Positions 32,833 to 41,787 of a stretch of 64,000 nt of DNA are shown here, in pieces. Source of the DNA: Kitasatospora sp. NA04385 (lineage in GTDB: Bacteria; Actinomycetota; Actinomycetes; Streptomycetales; Streptomycetaceae); contig NZ_CP054919.1 of the NCBI RefSeq assembly GCF_013364235.1, positions 4,855,200 through 4,919,199 of the forward strand, read 5' to 3'. Position numbers and translations under genes: made by a program. How positions within the stretch are numbered: position 1 is the first letter of the stretch; each line of letters opens with the position of its first letter. The notes below the pieces were generated by a model that was not told the origin of the DNA, searched no databases, and saw nothing but the letters and a program-made list of their open reading frames with translations.

Positions 32833-33426
32833 TCAGACGGTGGTGACGACCTCGTCGTAGGCCAGGCGCGGGCTGCGCGGGAACCAGGCGTCCTCGCCCG
32901 GCTTGCCGATGTTGACCACGGCCAGCACCGAGTGCTCGCCGTTGCCGAAGAACTCCTTGTTGAGGCCCTCGGCGTCGTAGCCGGTCATCGGGCCGGCGGC
33001 CAGGCCGGCGGCGCGGACGCCGATGATGAAGTAGGCGGCCTGCAGGGCGCCGTTCAGGGTGGCGGAGGCCTCGCGGACCGGGCGCTCGGAGAAGAACATG
33101 TCCTTCGCCTGCGGGAAGTGCGGCAGCTGGGTGGGGAGTTCCTCGTGGAACTCGTTGTCGGCGGCCAGGATGGCGACCAGCGGCGCGGCGGAGGTCTTGG
33201 CCTTGTTGCCGTCGGCCATGTGCTGCACGAGGCGGGCGCGGCCCTCCTCGGAGCGGACCAGGACGATGCGCAGCGGCTGCTGGTTGAAGGCGGTCGGGCC
33301 GAACTTCACCAGCTCGTAGATGGCCTGGATCTGCTCGTCGCTGACCGGCTCGTCCGAGAAGGTGTTGGCGGTGCGGGCCTCGCGGAAGAGCAGGTCCTGG
33401 GCGGCGGCGTCGAGTGCCAGGGTCAT
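32833..33426 (-). CDS. Nitroreductase-family malonic semialdehyde reductase (RutE-like)
   Basis: 197 residues, one FMN-dependent nitroreductase domain. Motifs match the RutE/HadB subgroup: FREARTANTFSDEPVSDEQI at the N-terminus with the FMN-phosphate Arg, KFGPTAFNQQPLRIVLV, FSERPVREASATLNGALQAAYF and GLAAGPMTGYDAEGLNKEFF. In E. coli RutE reduces malonic semialdehyde to 3-hydroxypropionate during pyrimidine breakdown; no other rut genes are next to it, so a general quinone or enal reductase role is equally possible. ATG at 33426. Confidence 0.88.
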   Translation of the reverse strand: MTLALDAAAQDLLFREARTANTFSDEPVSDEQIQAIYELVKFGPTAFNQQPLRIVLVRSEEGRARLVQHMADGNKAKTSAAPLVAILAADNEFHEELPTQLPHFPQAKDMFFSERPVREASATLNGALQAAYFIIGVRAAGLAAGPMTGYDAEGLNKEFFGNGEHSVLAVVNIGKPGEDAWFPRSPRLAYDEVVTTV

Positions 33427-33560
33427 GGTCTGTGTCCTACCTCAAAGCTGGGGACCGGGGTTCGATCGGCGGCCTGGGTGCCGCACGATCAGGTCCAACT
33501 TCGATGAAACTTAAACCATTCCCGGAGGGGGGTGTGACGTGCGGCACATCCGGCCCCGGG

Positions 33561-33800
33561 TCACTCCCCGGCGGGCTCCTCGGCGGCCATCGCCGCGTCC
33601 AGCCGGGCCCGGGCGCCGTCCAGCCAGCGCTGGCAGACCTTCGCCAGCTCCTCGCCGCGCTCCCACAGCGCCAGCGACTCCTCCAGCGTCGTCCCGCCGG
33701 TCTCCAACTGCCGCACCACCTGGAGCAGTTCGTCCCGCGCCTGCTCGTAGCCGAGCGACTCCCGCGGACCCGCTCCCCGCTGCCCCTGCTGATCTGCCAT
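33561..33800 (-). CDS. xseB: Exodeoxyribonuclease VII small subunit
   Basis: 79 residues, standard length. LGYEQARDELLQVVRQLETGG-like helix, then TTLEESLALWERGEELAKVCQRWLDGARARL is the XseB signature. The small subunit binds several copies to one XseA to form exonuclease VII, which degrades single-stranded DNA from both ends. ATG at 33800; longer upstream frames are antisense to the acetyltransferase gene. Normally xseB follows xseA directly, but here it is 1.4 kb away with two unrelated genes between. Confidence 0.93.
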   Translation of the reverse strand: MADQQGQRGAGPRESLGYEQARDELLQVVRQLETGGTTLEESLALWERGEELAKVCQRWLDGARARLDAAMAAEEPAGE

Positions 33801-33873
33801 ACCGCCCAGGGTAGGCGCCCGCCCCGACAAACCCGTTGCGCCCCGCCCCGCGCCCCGCCCTACCCTGCGGTCC

Positions 33874-34353
33874 ATGAGCACCCCACGCCCGGCCGTCCCC
33901 GCGGACGCGGAAGAACTGGTCGAACTCCGCACGCTGATGTTCGAGGCCATGCACGGGGAGGCCCGCCCCGGCCCCTGGCAGCGCACCGCCGCCGACCTGC
34001 TGGTCCGCCGGCTCGCCGAGCCGGAGCGCACGCTGCAGGCGTACGTGGTCGACGACCCGGAGCGCCCCGGCCGGCTGCTCGGCTGCGCCGTCGGCACCCT
34101 GGAGCGGCGGCTGCCCGCCCCCGGCCACCCCGACGGCCTGTTCGGCTTCGTCTTCGGCATCTGCACCCGCCCCGAGCGGCGCGGCCGCGGCCACGCCCGG
34201 GCCTGCACCGAGGCCCTGCTCGCCTGGTTCGACGCGCGCGGCGCCACCCGGGTCGACCTGCACGCCACCGAGGACGGCCAGGCGCTCTACCGCAGCCTCG
34301 GCTTCCAGGAGCACTCCACGCCGCTCTCCCGGCAGCGCCCGCCCGCCGGCTGA
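33874..34353 (+). CDS. GNAT-family N-acetyltransferase
   Basis: 159 residues. The GNAT fold is visible: N-terminal RPAVPADAEELVELRTLMFEAM, then the acetyl-CoA pyrophosphate loop in FVFGICTRPERRGRGHARACTEALLAW (R/QxxGxG/A as RRGRGHA) and a terminal ATRVDLHATEDGQALYRSLGF. The acceptor is unknown. It is divergent from xseB (73 bases between starts) and its last 67 bases overlap the end of the convergent sigma factor gene. Confidence 0.87.
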   Translation: MSTPRPAVPADAEELVELRTLMFEAMHGEARPGPWQRTAADLLVRRLAEPERTLQAYVVDDPERPGRLLGCAVGTLERRLPAPGHPDGLFGFVFGICTRPERRGRGHARACTEALLAWFDARGATRVDLHATEDGQALYRSLGFQEHSTPLSRQRPPAG

Positions 34354-35003
34354 CCGGCCGGGCCCGTCCCCGCCCCGACCGTCCGCCCCGTCCCCGCCCC
34401 GACCGTCCGGCGCGGCCCCACCGCGCGCCGGACCGGCGCCGGCGCCTCCGGGGCCAGGGTGCGCCGCAGGTTCAGCCGGGCCCGGTAGGTCAGCGTCTTC
34501 ACCGCGCCCACCCGCAGCCCGATCCGGTCGGCGATCTCCACCGAGCTCAGCCCGTCCCAGTAGCGCAGCCGCAGCACCGAGCGCTGGCGCTCGTTCAGCG
34601 CCGACAGCGCCGCGCCCACCCGCTCCGCCTCGGCCGCCGCGATCACCGACTCCTCCACCCGCACCCCGGAATCGTGGTCGGCGACCGCCGCCACCGCCGA
34701 CTCCCGGCGGGTGGAACGCCGTTTCTCGTGGTCCAGCAGCACATTGCGGGCGATGGTGAACATCCACGCGCCGAGATCCGTGCCCGTCCAGTGGAAACCG
34801 CGAATTCCCGCCATGGCGCGGACGAATGTGTCCTGGGCCAGGTCCTCGGCCAGCGGCCGGCTCCCGGTGCGGCGCAGCAGGAACGCCAGCACCGCCCCGT
34901 GGTAGCAGCGGTAGATGTCCGCCCAGGCTTCGCGGTTCCCCGACTTGGCGGCTTCGATCAGCGCGGGCGTCACCGCCGGTCTGTCCGACGGGGAGACGTC
35001 CAT
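34287..35003 (-). CDS. ECF-type sigma-70 family sigma factor
   Basis: 238 residues. Region 2 (about 24-95: REAWADIYRCYHGAVLAFLLRR, AEDLAQDTFVRAMAGI, GAWMFTIARNVLLDHEKRR) and region 4 (about 130-190: LSALNERQRSVLRLRYWDGLSSVEIADRIG, GAVKTLTYRARLNLRR) are both intact. The last 40 residues are low-complexity, contain a duplicated TVGAGTGR-like segment, and overlap the acetyltransferase gene antisense, so they may be dispensable. ATG 35003 follows GGAGG. No anti-sigma gene is adjacent. Upstream lies a 10-bp inverted repeat that might be an operator. Confidence 0.88.
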   Translation of the reverse strand: MDVSPSDRPAVTPALIEAAKSGNREAWADIYRCYHGAVLAFLLRRTGSRPLAEDLAQDTFVRAMAGIRGFHWTGTDLGAWMFTIARNVLLDHEKRRSTRRESAVAAVADHDSGVRVEESVIAAAEAERVGAALSALNERQRSVLRLRYWDGLSSVEIADRIGLRVGAVKTLTYRARLNLRRTLAPEAPAPVRRAVGPRRTVGAGTGRTVGAGTGPAGQPAGGRCRESGVECSWKPRLR

Positions 35004-35076
35004 GCCAAACCTCCGGAAATTGCCGGAAAAGGGAAGGCCCGTCACACTATGACCGGCTCCGACCCGGTGCAAGCAG

Positions 35077-35147
35077 TTCACGGGAAAGCGGCGGGCATTC
35101 CCGTGAATTCCCGCGCGGAGGGGGGCTCGCGGGCAATTCCGCGAGCC
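35077..35147. promoter_or_regulatory. Two inverted repeats between xseA and the sigma factor gene
   Basis: GGCTCGCGG/CCGCGAGCC (35124-35132 with 35139-35147) lies 24 bases after the xseA stop and is a likely terminator. TTCACGGGAA/TTCCCGTGAA (35077-35086 with 35098-35107), 74 to 104 bases upstream of the sigma factor start, is better placed as an operator or second terminator. The region is AT-richer than average. Confidence 0.6.
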
Positions 35148-35170
35148 GGTGCCGGACCGCCGACGGACGG

Positions 35171-36388
35171 TCAGCCCTCGCCGAGGTCCGCCCGCACCCC
35201 GAACGACCCGCCCGCCACCCGGGCCCGCAGCGCCTCCCCGTCCGCGGCCTGCGCCGGGTCGGTCAGCACCGTGCCGTCCGCCTTCTGCAGCACCGCGTAG
35301 CCGCGCTCCAGGGTGGCCAGCGGCGACAGCGCCACCACCCGGGCCAGCGCGTGCCCCAGGTCGGTCTGCGCGTGGTCCAGCCGGTGGCCGACCACCCGCC
35401 GGGCCCGCTCCACCAGCGCCGCCACCTCCGCGCCGCGGGCCGTCACCGCCTCGGCCGGCGCCGCCAGCGCCGGCCGGCTGCGCACCGCGGCCAGCCCCGC
35501 CGACTCCCGCTCCACCCGGTGCAGCACGGCCCGCCGCGCCTGGTCCCGCGCCTGCCGCACCCGGGCCAGCTCCTCGCCCACGTCCGGCACGACCCGCTTG
35601 GCCGCGTCGGTCGGCGTGGACGCCCGGAAGTCCGCGACGAAGTCCAGCAGCGGCTGGTCCGGCTCGTGCCCGATCGCGCTCACCACCGGCGTCCGGGCCG
35701 CCGCCACCGTCCGCACCAACTCCTCGTCGGAGAACGGCAGCAGGTCCTCCACGCTGCCGCCGCCGCGGGCCACCACGATCACCTCGACCTCCGGCAGCGC
35801 GTCCAGCTCCCGCACCGCCGCGCACACCCGGCCCACCGCCTGCGGGCCCTGCACCGGCACGTTGCGCACCTCGAAGCGCACCGCGGGCCAGCGCCGCCGG
35901 GCGTTCTCCAGCACGTCCCGCTCGGCCGCCGAGCCCCGGCCGGTCACCAGGCCCACGCAGCCCGGCAGGAACGGCAGCCGCTTCTTCCGGGCGTCCTCGA
36001 ACAGGCCCTCGGCGAACAGCCGCCGCTTCAACTGCTCCAGCCGGGCCAGCAGTTCGCCCAGCCCGACCAGCCGCAGCTCGGAGGCCCGCAGCGAGAGCGC
36101 GCCGCGCGCCGCGTACCACTCCGGCTTCGCCCGGACGATCACCCGGGCGCCCTCCTGGACGGCGTCCGCGACCTGCTCGAACACCTGCCGGAAGCAGGTC
36201 ACCGTCAACGAGACGTCCCGGTCCGGGTCGCGCAGCGTCAGGAACACCATCCCCGCCCCCGGCCGCCGGTTCAGCTGCGCGATCTGCCCCTCCACCCACA
36301 CCTCGCCCAGCCGGTCGACCCACCCGCCGATCAACGCCGAGACCTTCCCCACCGGCAGGGGCGCTTCCGGACTGCTCGCATTGGCCAT
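35171..36388 (-). CDS. xseA: Exodeoxyribonuclease VII large subunit
   Basis: 405 residues. N-terminal OB fold (about 10-110: KVSALIGGWVDRLGEVWVEG, YAARGALSLRASEL), then the catalytic domain with VGLVTGRGSAAERDVLENARRR, VARGGGSVEDLLPFSDEELVR and PVVSAIGHEPDQPLLDFVAD, followed by a long coiled coil (about 270-350) that binds XseB, and the conserved end PLATLERGYAVLQ. It is the nuclease subunit of exonuclease VII. ATG 36388 is 9 bases after the permease stop, suggesting one message. Confidence 0.96.
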   Translation of the reverse strand: MANASSPEAPLPVGKVSALIGGWVDRLGEVWVEGQIAQLNRRPGAGMVFLTLRDPDRDVSLTVTCFRQVFEQVADAVQEGARVIVRAKPEWYAARGALSLRASELRLVGLGELLARLEQLKRRLFAEGLFEDARKKRLPFLPGCVGLVTGRGSAAERDVLENARRRWPAVRFEVRNVPVQGPQAVGRVCAAVRELDALPEVEVIVVARGGGSVEDLLPFSDEELVRTVAAARTPVVSAIGHEPDQPLLDFVADFRASTPTDAAKRVVPDVGEELARVRQARDQARRAVLHRVERESAGLAAVRSRPALAAPAEAVTARGAEVAALVERARRVVGHRLDHAQTDLGHALARVVALSPLATLERGYAVLQKADGTVLTDPAQAADGEALRARVAGGSFGVRADLGEG

Positions 36389-36397
36389 CCCCCGAGG

Positions 36398-37750
36398 CTA
36401 GCCGCCCTCGGCGACACCCCGCCCGCGCTGCGCGAACAGCACCACCAGCCCCACCGCCAGCCACACCGCGCCGACGACCTGCGCGGTGTGCGCGGCCTCC
36501 ACCACCACCGCCACCAGCACCGCGACGCCCAGCAGCGGCACCACCGCGTGCCGCAGCCAGTCCCGCGAGCCGCCGCGCACCACGTACCAGCCCACCACCG
36601 AGGCGTGCAGCAGGACGAACGCGGTCAGCGCGCCGACGTTGACCACCGAGGTCAGCTGGTCGAGGCCGTCGTCCCGGCGGGCCGCCCAGACCGCCGCCAC
36701 CAGCGTGATCACCGCCGCGGTCAGCAGCGCCCGCCGGGGCACCGCCGTCCGCCCGTCGACCACGCCCAGCGCCCGCGGCAGCCGCCCCTCCCGGCCCATC
36801 GCGAAGACCAGCCGCCCGGCCGCCGCCTGCCCGGCCAGCGCCGCGAACGCCGCCCCGATCGCCTTGGACGCCGCGATCAGCACGTGCAGCCAGTGCCCGA
36901 CGGCGGACTCCACGGTGTCGTAGAACGCCGAGCCCTGCGCCTGCGGGTCGGCCGCCAGCTGCTGCGGCGTCGTCGGCTCCAGCACCGCCGCCAGGTAGGT
37001 CTGCACCACGAACAGCAGCCCGGCCAGCGCCAGGCACCACAGCACCGCCCGGGCCACCGCCGCCGACGCGCCGACCGCCTCCTCGACGAACGAGGCGATC
37101 GCGTCGAAGCCGAGGTAGGAGAGCACCGCCACCGACACCGCCGACAGCACCGCCGTCAACGAGAAGGCGCCGACGCCCCCGAACGGGGAGCCCCAGTCCC
37201 GGGCCGCGCCGTCCCGGGCCAGCACCACCACCGCCGCCACCACGAACACCGCCAGCACCACCACCTCCATCGCCAGCACCGCGAACCCCACCACCGCCGC
37301 CGTCCGCACCCCGACCAGGTTCAGCGCGGTGGTGACCAGCACCGCCAGCACCGTCCACACCCAGCGCGACACGTCCGGCACCAGCGAGTTCAGCGCGATC
37401 CCGGAGAACAGGTACGCCACCGCCGGGATCAGCAGGTAGTCGAGCATCGCCATCCACCCGGCGACGAACCCCGGCCCCTCGCCCAGCCCGGCCCGCGCGT
37501 ACGCGAACACCGACCCGGCCCGCGGCACCGCCCGCACCATCTCGGCGTACGACAGCGCGGTGAACCCCATCGCCACCGTCGCCACCAGGTACACCGCCGC
37601 CACCGCGCCGTGGCTCTTCGCGTCCAGCACGCCGAACACGCCCACCGGCGCCATCGGGGCGATGAACAGCAGCCCGTACACCATCAGATCCCGCACCCCG
37701 AGGGTGCGCCGCAGCTCAGCCGTCCGTACCTGTGTGCTCACCCTGGCCAT
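36398..37750 (-). CDS. APC-superfamily amino-acid permease
   Basis: 450 residues with 12 predicted transmembrane helices. Helix 1 motif GLLFIAPMAPVGVFG and the unwound-helix motif SYLGFDAIASFVEEA in helix 6 are typical of APC permeases that cotransport amino acids or amines with protons. The substrate cannot be assigned. ATG 37750; the gene is divergent from ispH (84 bases between starts) and runs into xseA with a 9-base gap. In related genomes a permease is often found next to ispH/xseA. Confidence 0.9.
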   Translation of the reverse strand: MARVSTQVRTAELRRTLGVRDLMVYGLLFIAPMAPVGVFGVLDAKSHGAVAAVYLVATVAMGFTALSYAEMVRAVPRAGSVFAYARAGLGEGPGFVAGWMAMLDYLLIPAVAYLFSGIALNSLVPDVSRWVWTVLAVLVTTALNLVGVRTAAVVGFAVLAMEVVVLAVFVVAAVVVLARDGAARDWGSPFGGVGAFSLTAVLSAVSVAVLSYLGFDAIASFVEEAVGASAAVARAVLWCLALAGLLFVVQTYLAAVLEPTTPQQLAADPQAQGSAFYDTVESAVGHWLHVLIAASKAIGAAFAALAGQAAAGRLVFAMGREGRLPRALGVVDGRTAVPRRALLTAAVITLVAAVWAARRDDGLDQLTSVVNVGALTAFVLLHASVVGWYVVRGGSRDWLRHAVVPLLGVAVLVAVVVEAAHTAQVVGAVWLAVGLVVLFAQRGRGVAEGG

Positions 37751-37834
37751 TCCACCCGATCGGGCCCGGCCGCACCCGCCCCGGCCGCGGCGACGCGCGC
37801 GAGGGCCCGCGGGACTCGCCCGTACGATGGAGCC

Positions 37835-38809
37835 ATGTCGACCACCGCCCAGCGCCGTGTCCTGCTCGCCGCCCCCCGGGGTTACTGCGCGGGCGTCGAC
37901 CGCGCCGTGATCGCCGTGGAGAAGGCCCTGGAGCAGTACGGGGCGCCGATCTACGTCCGCAAGCAGATCGTCCACAACAAGTACGTCGTGCAGACCCTGG
38001 AGAAGCAGGGCGCGATCTTCGTCGACGAGACGGAGGAGGTGCCCGAGGGCTCGATCGTGGTCTTCTCCGCGCACGGCGTCGCCCCGTCCGTGCACGACGA
38101 GGCCGAGGCCGGCCGGCTCGCCACCATCGACGCGACCTGCCCGCTGGTCACCAAGGTGCACAAGGAGGCCCGCCGGTTCGCCGACGAGGACTACGACATC
38201 CTGCTGATCGGCCACGAGGGCCACGAGGAGGTCGTCGGCACCATGGGCGAGGCCCCCGAGCGGATCCACCTGGTGGACGGCGCCGAGGACGTCGCCACCA
38301 TCGAGGTCCGCGACGAGTCCAAGCTGGTCTGGCTCTCCCAGACCACCCTCTCGGTGGACGAGACCATGGAGACCGTCGGCGCCCTCAAGCAGCGCTTCCC
38401 GCTGCTGGTCTCCCCGCCCAGCGACGACATCTGCTACGCCACCCAGAACCGCCAGGTCGCCGTCAAGCAGCTCGCCCCCGAGGCCGACCTGCTGATCGTG
38501 GTCGGCTCCAAGAACTCCTCCAACTCGGTCCGGCTGGTCGAGGTCGGCCTCGAGTACGGCGCCAAGGCCGCCCACCTGGTCGACTTCGCCGAGGAGATCG
38601 ACCCGGCCTGGCTGGAGGGCGTCACCACGGTCGGCCTGACCAGCGGCGCCTCCGTGCCGGAGATCCTGGTCGAGGGCGTGCTCGAACTCCTCGCCGCGCA
38701 CGGCTTCCAGGACGTCCAGATCGTCAGGACCGCCGAGGAGCACCTCACCTTCTCGCTCCCCAAGGAGCTCCGCCGCGACCTGCGCGCCGAGGCCGCCGGC
38801 AAGCTCTGA
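37835..38809 (+). CDS. ispH: 4-hydroxy-3-methylbut-2-enyl diphosphate reductase (IspH/LytB)
   Basis: 324 residues. Last enzyme of the MEP pathway: it reduces HMBPP to IPP and DMAPP with a 4Fe-4S cluster. The three cluster cysteines lie at Cys18 (PRGYCAGVDRA), in IDATCPLVTKVH (about residue 101) and in DDICYATQNRQ (about 200). HGVAPSVHDEA and KNSSNSVRLVEV are the substrate-binding motifs. ATG 37835. This supplies prenyl precursors for the cell, including any used by the UbiA enzyme near 43 kb, though the neighbourhood is the ordinary core one. Confidence 0.97.
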   Translation: MSTTAQRRVLLAAPRGYCAGVDRAVIAVEKALEQYGAPIYVRKQIVHNKYVVQTLEKQGAIFVDETEEVPEGSIVVFSAHGVAPSVHDEAEAGRLATIDATCPLVTKVHKEARRFADEDYDILLIGHEGHEEVVGTMGEAPERIHLVDGAEDVATIEVRDESKLVWLSQTTLSVDETMETVGALKQRFPLLVSPPSDDICYATQNRQVAVKQLAPEADLLIVVGSKNSSNSVRLVEVGLEYGAKAAHLVDFAEEIDPAWLEGVTTVGLTSGASVPEILVEGVLELLAAHGFQDVQIVRTAEEHLTFSLPKELRRDLRAEAAGKL

Positions 38810-38962
38810 CCCGCCCCGCCCGCCGCCCGGTCCCGCCCGGTCCCGCCCGCCGGGGCCGGGCGCCGTCCGTCCGAACGGGCTGCGCCCGCCCCCGTCCCCC
38901 CGTACGTTGGTGCGAGGACCGGCGGGCAGCGGACGCCCCCGGGGGTACGGGAGGCGACGGCA

Positions 38963-39739
38963 GTGACGACGGTCTTCGGCGTGGACATCGGCGGCTCGGG
39001 CATCAAGGGCGCACCGGTCGACCTGGACAAGGGCGTGCTCGCCCAGGAGCGGCACAAGGTGCTCACCCCGCACCCCTCCGGCCCGGACGAGGTGATCGGC
39101 GCGGTCTGCGAGGTCGTCCGGCACTTCGACCACCGCGGACCGGTCGGACTGACCTTCCCGGGCGTGGTCGTCGACGGGCACACCAGGACCGCGGCCAACG
39201 TCGACAAGGGCTGGATCGGCCTGGACGCCGAGGCCCGGTTCAGCGACGCGCTCGGCCTGCCCGCCACCGTCGTCAACGACGCCGACGCGGCCGGCATCGC
39301 CGAGGTCACCCACGGCGCCGGACGCGGCCGGGCCGGCGTCGTCCTGCTGCTCACCCTCGGCACCGGCATCGGCAGCGCCCTGTTCTCCGACGGCGTGCTC
39401 GTCCCCAACACCGAACTCGGCCACCTCGAACTGCGCGGCAAGGACGCCGAACGGCGGGCCTCCTCCGCCGCGAAGGAGCGCCACGACCTCAGCTGGCCGC
39501 AGTGGGCCGAGCGGGTCGACGAGTACCTCGACCTGGTCGAGATGCTGTTCTCCCCGCAGCTGGTCATCATCGGCGGCGGCGTCAGCCGCAAGCACGAGAA
39601 GTTCCTGCCGCTGCTCAAGGACCGCCGCGCCGAGATCGTCCCGGCCGGGCTGCGCAACGACGCGGGCATCGTCGGCGCGGCGATGGCGGCCGCCCGCCGG
39701 CCCACCGTGCCCGCCGCCCAGCCCCCGGTCGGCGACTGA
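38963..39739 (+). CDS. ppgK: Polyphosphate/ATP glucokinase (ROK family)
   Basis: 258 residues from GTG 38963. ROK/actin-type sugar kinase: phosphate-1 motif GVDIGGSGIKGAPVD, GLTFPGVVVDG, catalytic Asp in VVNDADAAGIAE, LLTLGTGIGSALF and ELGHLELRGKDAERRAS. The length and the GHLELRGK motif fit the actinobacterial polyphosphate-dependent glucokinase, which phosphorylates glucose with polyphosphate or ATP. It follows ispH by 153 bases, the usual order in streptomycetes. SD-like GGGAGGCGAC precedes the start. Confidence 0.93.
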   Translation: MTTVFGVDIGGSGIKGAPVDLDKGVLAQERHKVLTPHPSGPDEVIGAVCEVVRHFDHRGPVGLTFPGVVVDGHTRTAANVDKGWIGLDAEARFSDALGLPATVVNDADAAGIAEVTHGAGRGRAGVVLLLTLGTGIGSALFSDGVLVPNTELGHLELRGKDAERRASSAAKERHDLSWPQWAERVDEYLDLVEMLFSPQLVIIGGGVSRKHEKFLPLLKDRRAEIVPAGLRNDAGIVGAAMAAARRPTVPAAQPPVGD

Positions 39740-39779
39740 CCCGGCCGCCCGACGCGGACCCGCCGGGACCGGACCGGCC

Positions 39780-40388
39780 CTAGCGGGCCCGGCGTCGGCG
39801 GCGCTGGGCCAGGTGACGCGCGGTGACGATCGCGGCGGCCAGGGCGGTGCCGGCGAACAGCCAGCCCGCCCGCAGCGCCAGCCCGCCGGCCAGCGCCACC
39901 ACCTCGCCGGTGACGCCCTGCGCCGGGCCCGGCTGGAGCACCACCAGCGCCGCCGCGAAGGCGATCGGCCCGCAGATCGGCGCCGCCGGCAGGTCCGAGT
40001 ACCGCACCCGCACGGCCAGCTGGAAGCACACCACCAGATAGCCGAGCCCGAACAGCACCCCGAGTCCGCCGAACAGCAGCCGGTCCACCCCGGCGGACAC
40101 CAGCGTCCCCGCCACCGCCGCGACCCCGGTGCCCACCGCCGTCAGCCGGGCCGGACGCCCGCTCCCGCCGCGCCGCCGACGCGCCGCCAGCAGCCGCTGC
40201 GCCGCGCGCTTCACCGCCTGCGGGCCGGTGGTCCGGGTGCCGGACGCCGACCGCAGCCGGGACTCGGGGGGGCCACTCTGCCCCGGAACGGCGGCCTCGC
40301 CGGCGCCGCGCCCGGGCGGTCGCCTTCTCGGCCCTGGCGGCTGGGTACGGGTGCTCTGCTCCACCCGACCAACGTACGGTCCGATCAT
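39780..40388 (-). CDS. DUF6542 family membrane protein
   Basis: 202 residues. A basic, Pro/Arg-rich cytosolic N-terminus (about 1-85) is followed by four to five hydrophobic segments (LTAVGTGVAAVAGTLVSAGV, LLFGGLGVLFGLGYLVVCF, PIAFAAALVVLQPG and a final one) and a poly-Arg C-terminus. It matches the small actinobacterial family I know as DUF6542, commonly found divergent from ychF as here. Function unknown. Start chosen at ATG 40388; an in-frame GTG two codons upstream is equally possible, and no ribosome site distinguishes them. Confidence 0.75.
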   Translation of the reverse strand: MIGPYVGRVEQSTRTQPPGPRRRPPGRGAGEAAVPGQSGPPESRLRSASGTRTTGPQAVKRAAQRLLAARRRRGGSGRPARLTAVGTGVAAVAGTLVSAGVDRLLFGGLGVLFGLGYLVVCFQLAVRVRYSDLPAAPICGPIAFAAALVVLQPGPAQGVTGEVVALAGGLALRAGWLFAGTALAAAIVTARHLAQRRRRRAR

Positions 40389-40544
40389 CGACACCGTGTG
40401 TAATGCCACCCCGGCAATTGTCCGTGTCCGGCCGGTGCGCGCCCCACCCGCGCTGCCCGGCCCTCCCCGTGCGCCCCGTAGACTGGGGGATCGGCCCGCA
40501 CCGGGCCACCTCGACGCCCTCCAAGCCCCGGGACACCACTCTCC

Positions 40545-41618
40545 ATGTCGCTCACGATCGGAATCGTCGGCCTGCCGAACGTCGGCAAGTCGACCCTGTT
40601 CAACGCCCTGACCAAGAACGACGTGCTGGCGGCCAACTACCCGTTCGCCACCATCGAGCCGAACGTCGGCGTCGTCGGTGTCCCCGACCCGCGGCTGGGC
40701 AAGCTCGCCGAGATCTTCGGCTCGCAGCGCGTCCTCCCGGCGACCGTCGACTTCGTCGACATCGCCGGCATCGTCCGCGGCGCCAGCGAGGGCGAGGGCC
40801 TGGGCAACAAGTTCCTCGCCAACATCCGCGAGGCCAACGCGATCTGCCAGGTCGTCCGGGCCTTCACCGACCCCGACGTGGTCCACGTCGACGGCAAGGT
40901 CTCGCCCAAGGACGACATCGAGACCATCCACACCGAGCTGATCCTCGCCGACCTGCAGACCATCGAGAAGGCGCTGCCCCGGCTGCAGAAGGAGGCCCGG
41001 CTCAAGAAGGACACCGCGCCGGTGCTCGCCGCCGCCGAGGCCGCCCAGGCAATCCTGGAGACCGGCAAGACCCTGTTCGAGGCCGGCTTCGACACCACCG
41101 CCGTCCGCGACCTGCACCTGATGACCTCGAAGCCGTTCCTCTACGTCTTCAACGTCGACGAGGACGCGCTCTCCGACGAGGACTTCAAGGACGCCCAGCG
41201 CGCCCTGGTCGCCCCCGCCGAGGCCATCTTCCTCAACGCCAAGATCGAGTCCGAGCTGATCGAGCTCGACGACGACGAGGCGCTCGAACTCCTCCAGTCG
41301 ATGGGCCAGGACGAGCCCGGCCTCGCCACCCTCGCCCGGGTCGGCTTCGCCACCCTCGGCCTGCAGACCTACCTCACCGCCGGCCCCAAGGAGACCCGCG
41401 CCTGGACCATCCGGCAGGGCGCCACCGCCCCCGAGGCCGCCGGTGTCATCCACACCGACTTCCAGAAGGGCTTCATCAAGGCCGAGGTCACCTCCTTCGA
41501 CGACCTCGTCGCCGCCGGCTCCCTCGCCGAGGCCCGCTCCAAGGGCAAGGCCCGCATCGAGGGCAAGGACTACGTCATGCAGGACGGCGACGTGGTGGAG
41601 TTCCGCTTCAACGTCTAG
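40545..41618 (+). CDS. ychF: Redox-regulated ATPase YchF (Obg-like)
   Basis: 357 residues. G1 motif GLPNVGKSTLFNALTKN, DFVDIAGIVRGASEGEGLGNKFL (switch II region), a coiled-coil insertion (about 125-200) and a C-terminal TGS domain (ETRAWTIRQGATAPEAAGVIHTDF). YchF proteins prefer ATP to GTP, bind ribosomes and dampen oxidative-stress responses. ATG 40545. This closes the core block; the next gene downstream belongs to the secondary-metabolite locus. Confidence 0.97.
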   Translation: MSLTIGIVGLPNVGKSTLFNALTKNDVLAANYPFATIEPNVGVVGVPDPRLGKLAEIFGSQRVLPATVDFVDIAGIVRGASEGEGLGNKFLANIREANAICQVVRAFTDPDVVHVDGKVSPKDDIETIHTELILADLQTIEKALPRLQKEARLKKDTAPVLAAAEAAQAILETGKTLFEAGFDTTAVRDLHLMTSKPFLYVFNVDEDALSDEDFKDAQRALVAPAEAIFLNAKIESELIELDDDEALELLQSMGQDEPGLATLARVGFATLGLQTYLTAGPKETRAWTIRQGATAPEAAGVIHTDFQKGFIKAEVTSFDDLVAAGSLAEARSKGKARIEGKDYVMQDGDVVEFRFNV

Positions 41619-41787
41619 CGGTCGGCACGGCACCGCGCCGGTCGGCGCGGTGCCGCGGGGCGCCCGGGGCGCCGGGGGCCCCGGCAGGGGTGTTCGCTAT
41701 CGTGTGCGGATTGAGCATGTCACACTGAGCTACGGCCGCTGACCGGGTCATCCGACGCGTTCAAGAGGGCTGCAGCAGGGAGGGAAT

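Noticed and set aside
34287..37457. Minus-strand frame of over 1000 codons through xseA and the permease
   Set aside because: Gly/Ala/Arg-rich shadow of two well-supported genes; only its last 239 codons (sigma factor) are real.
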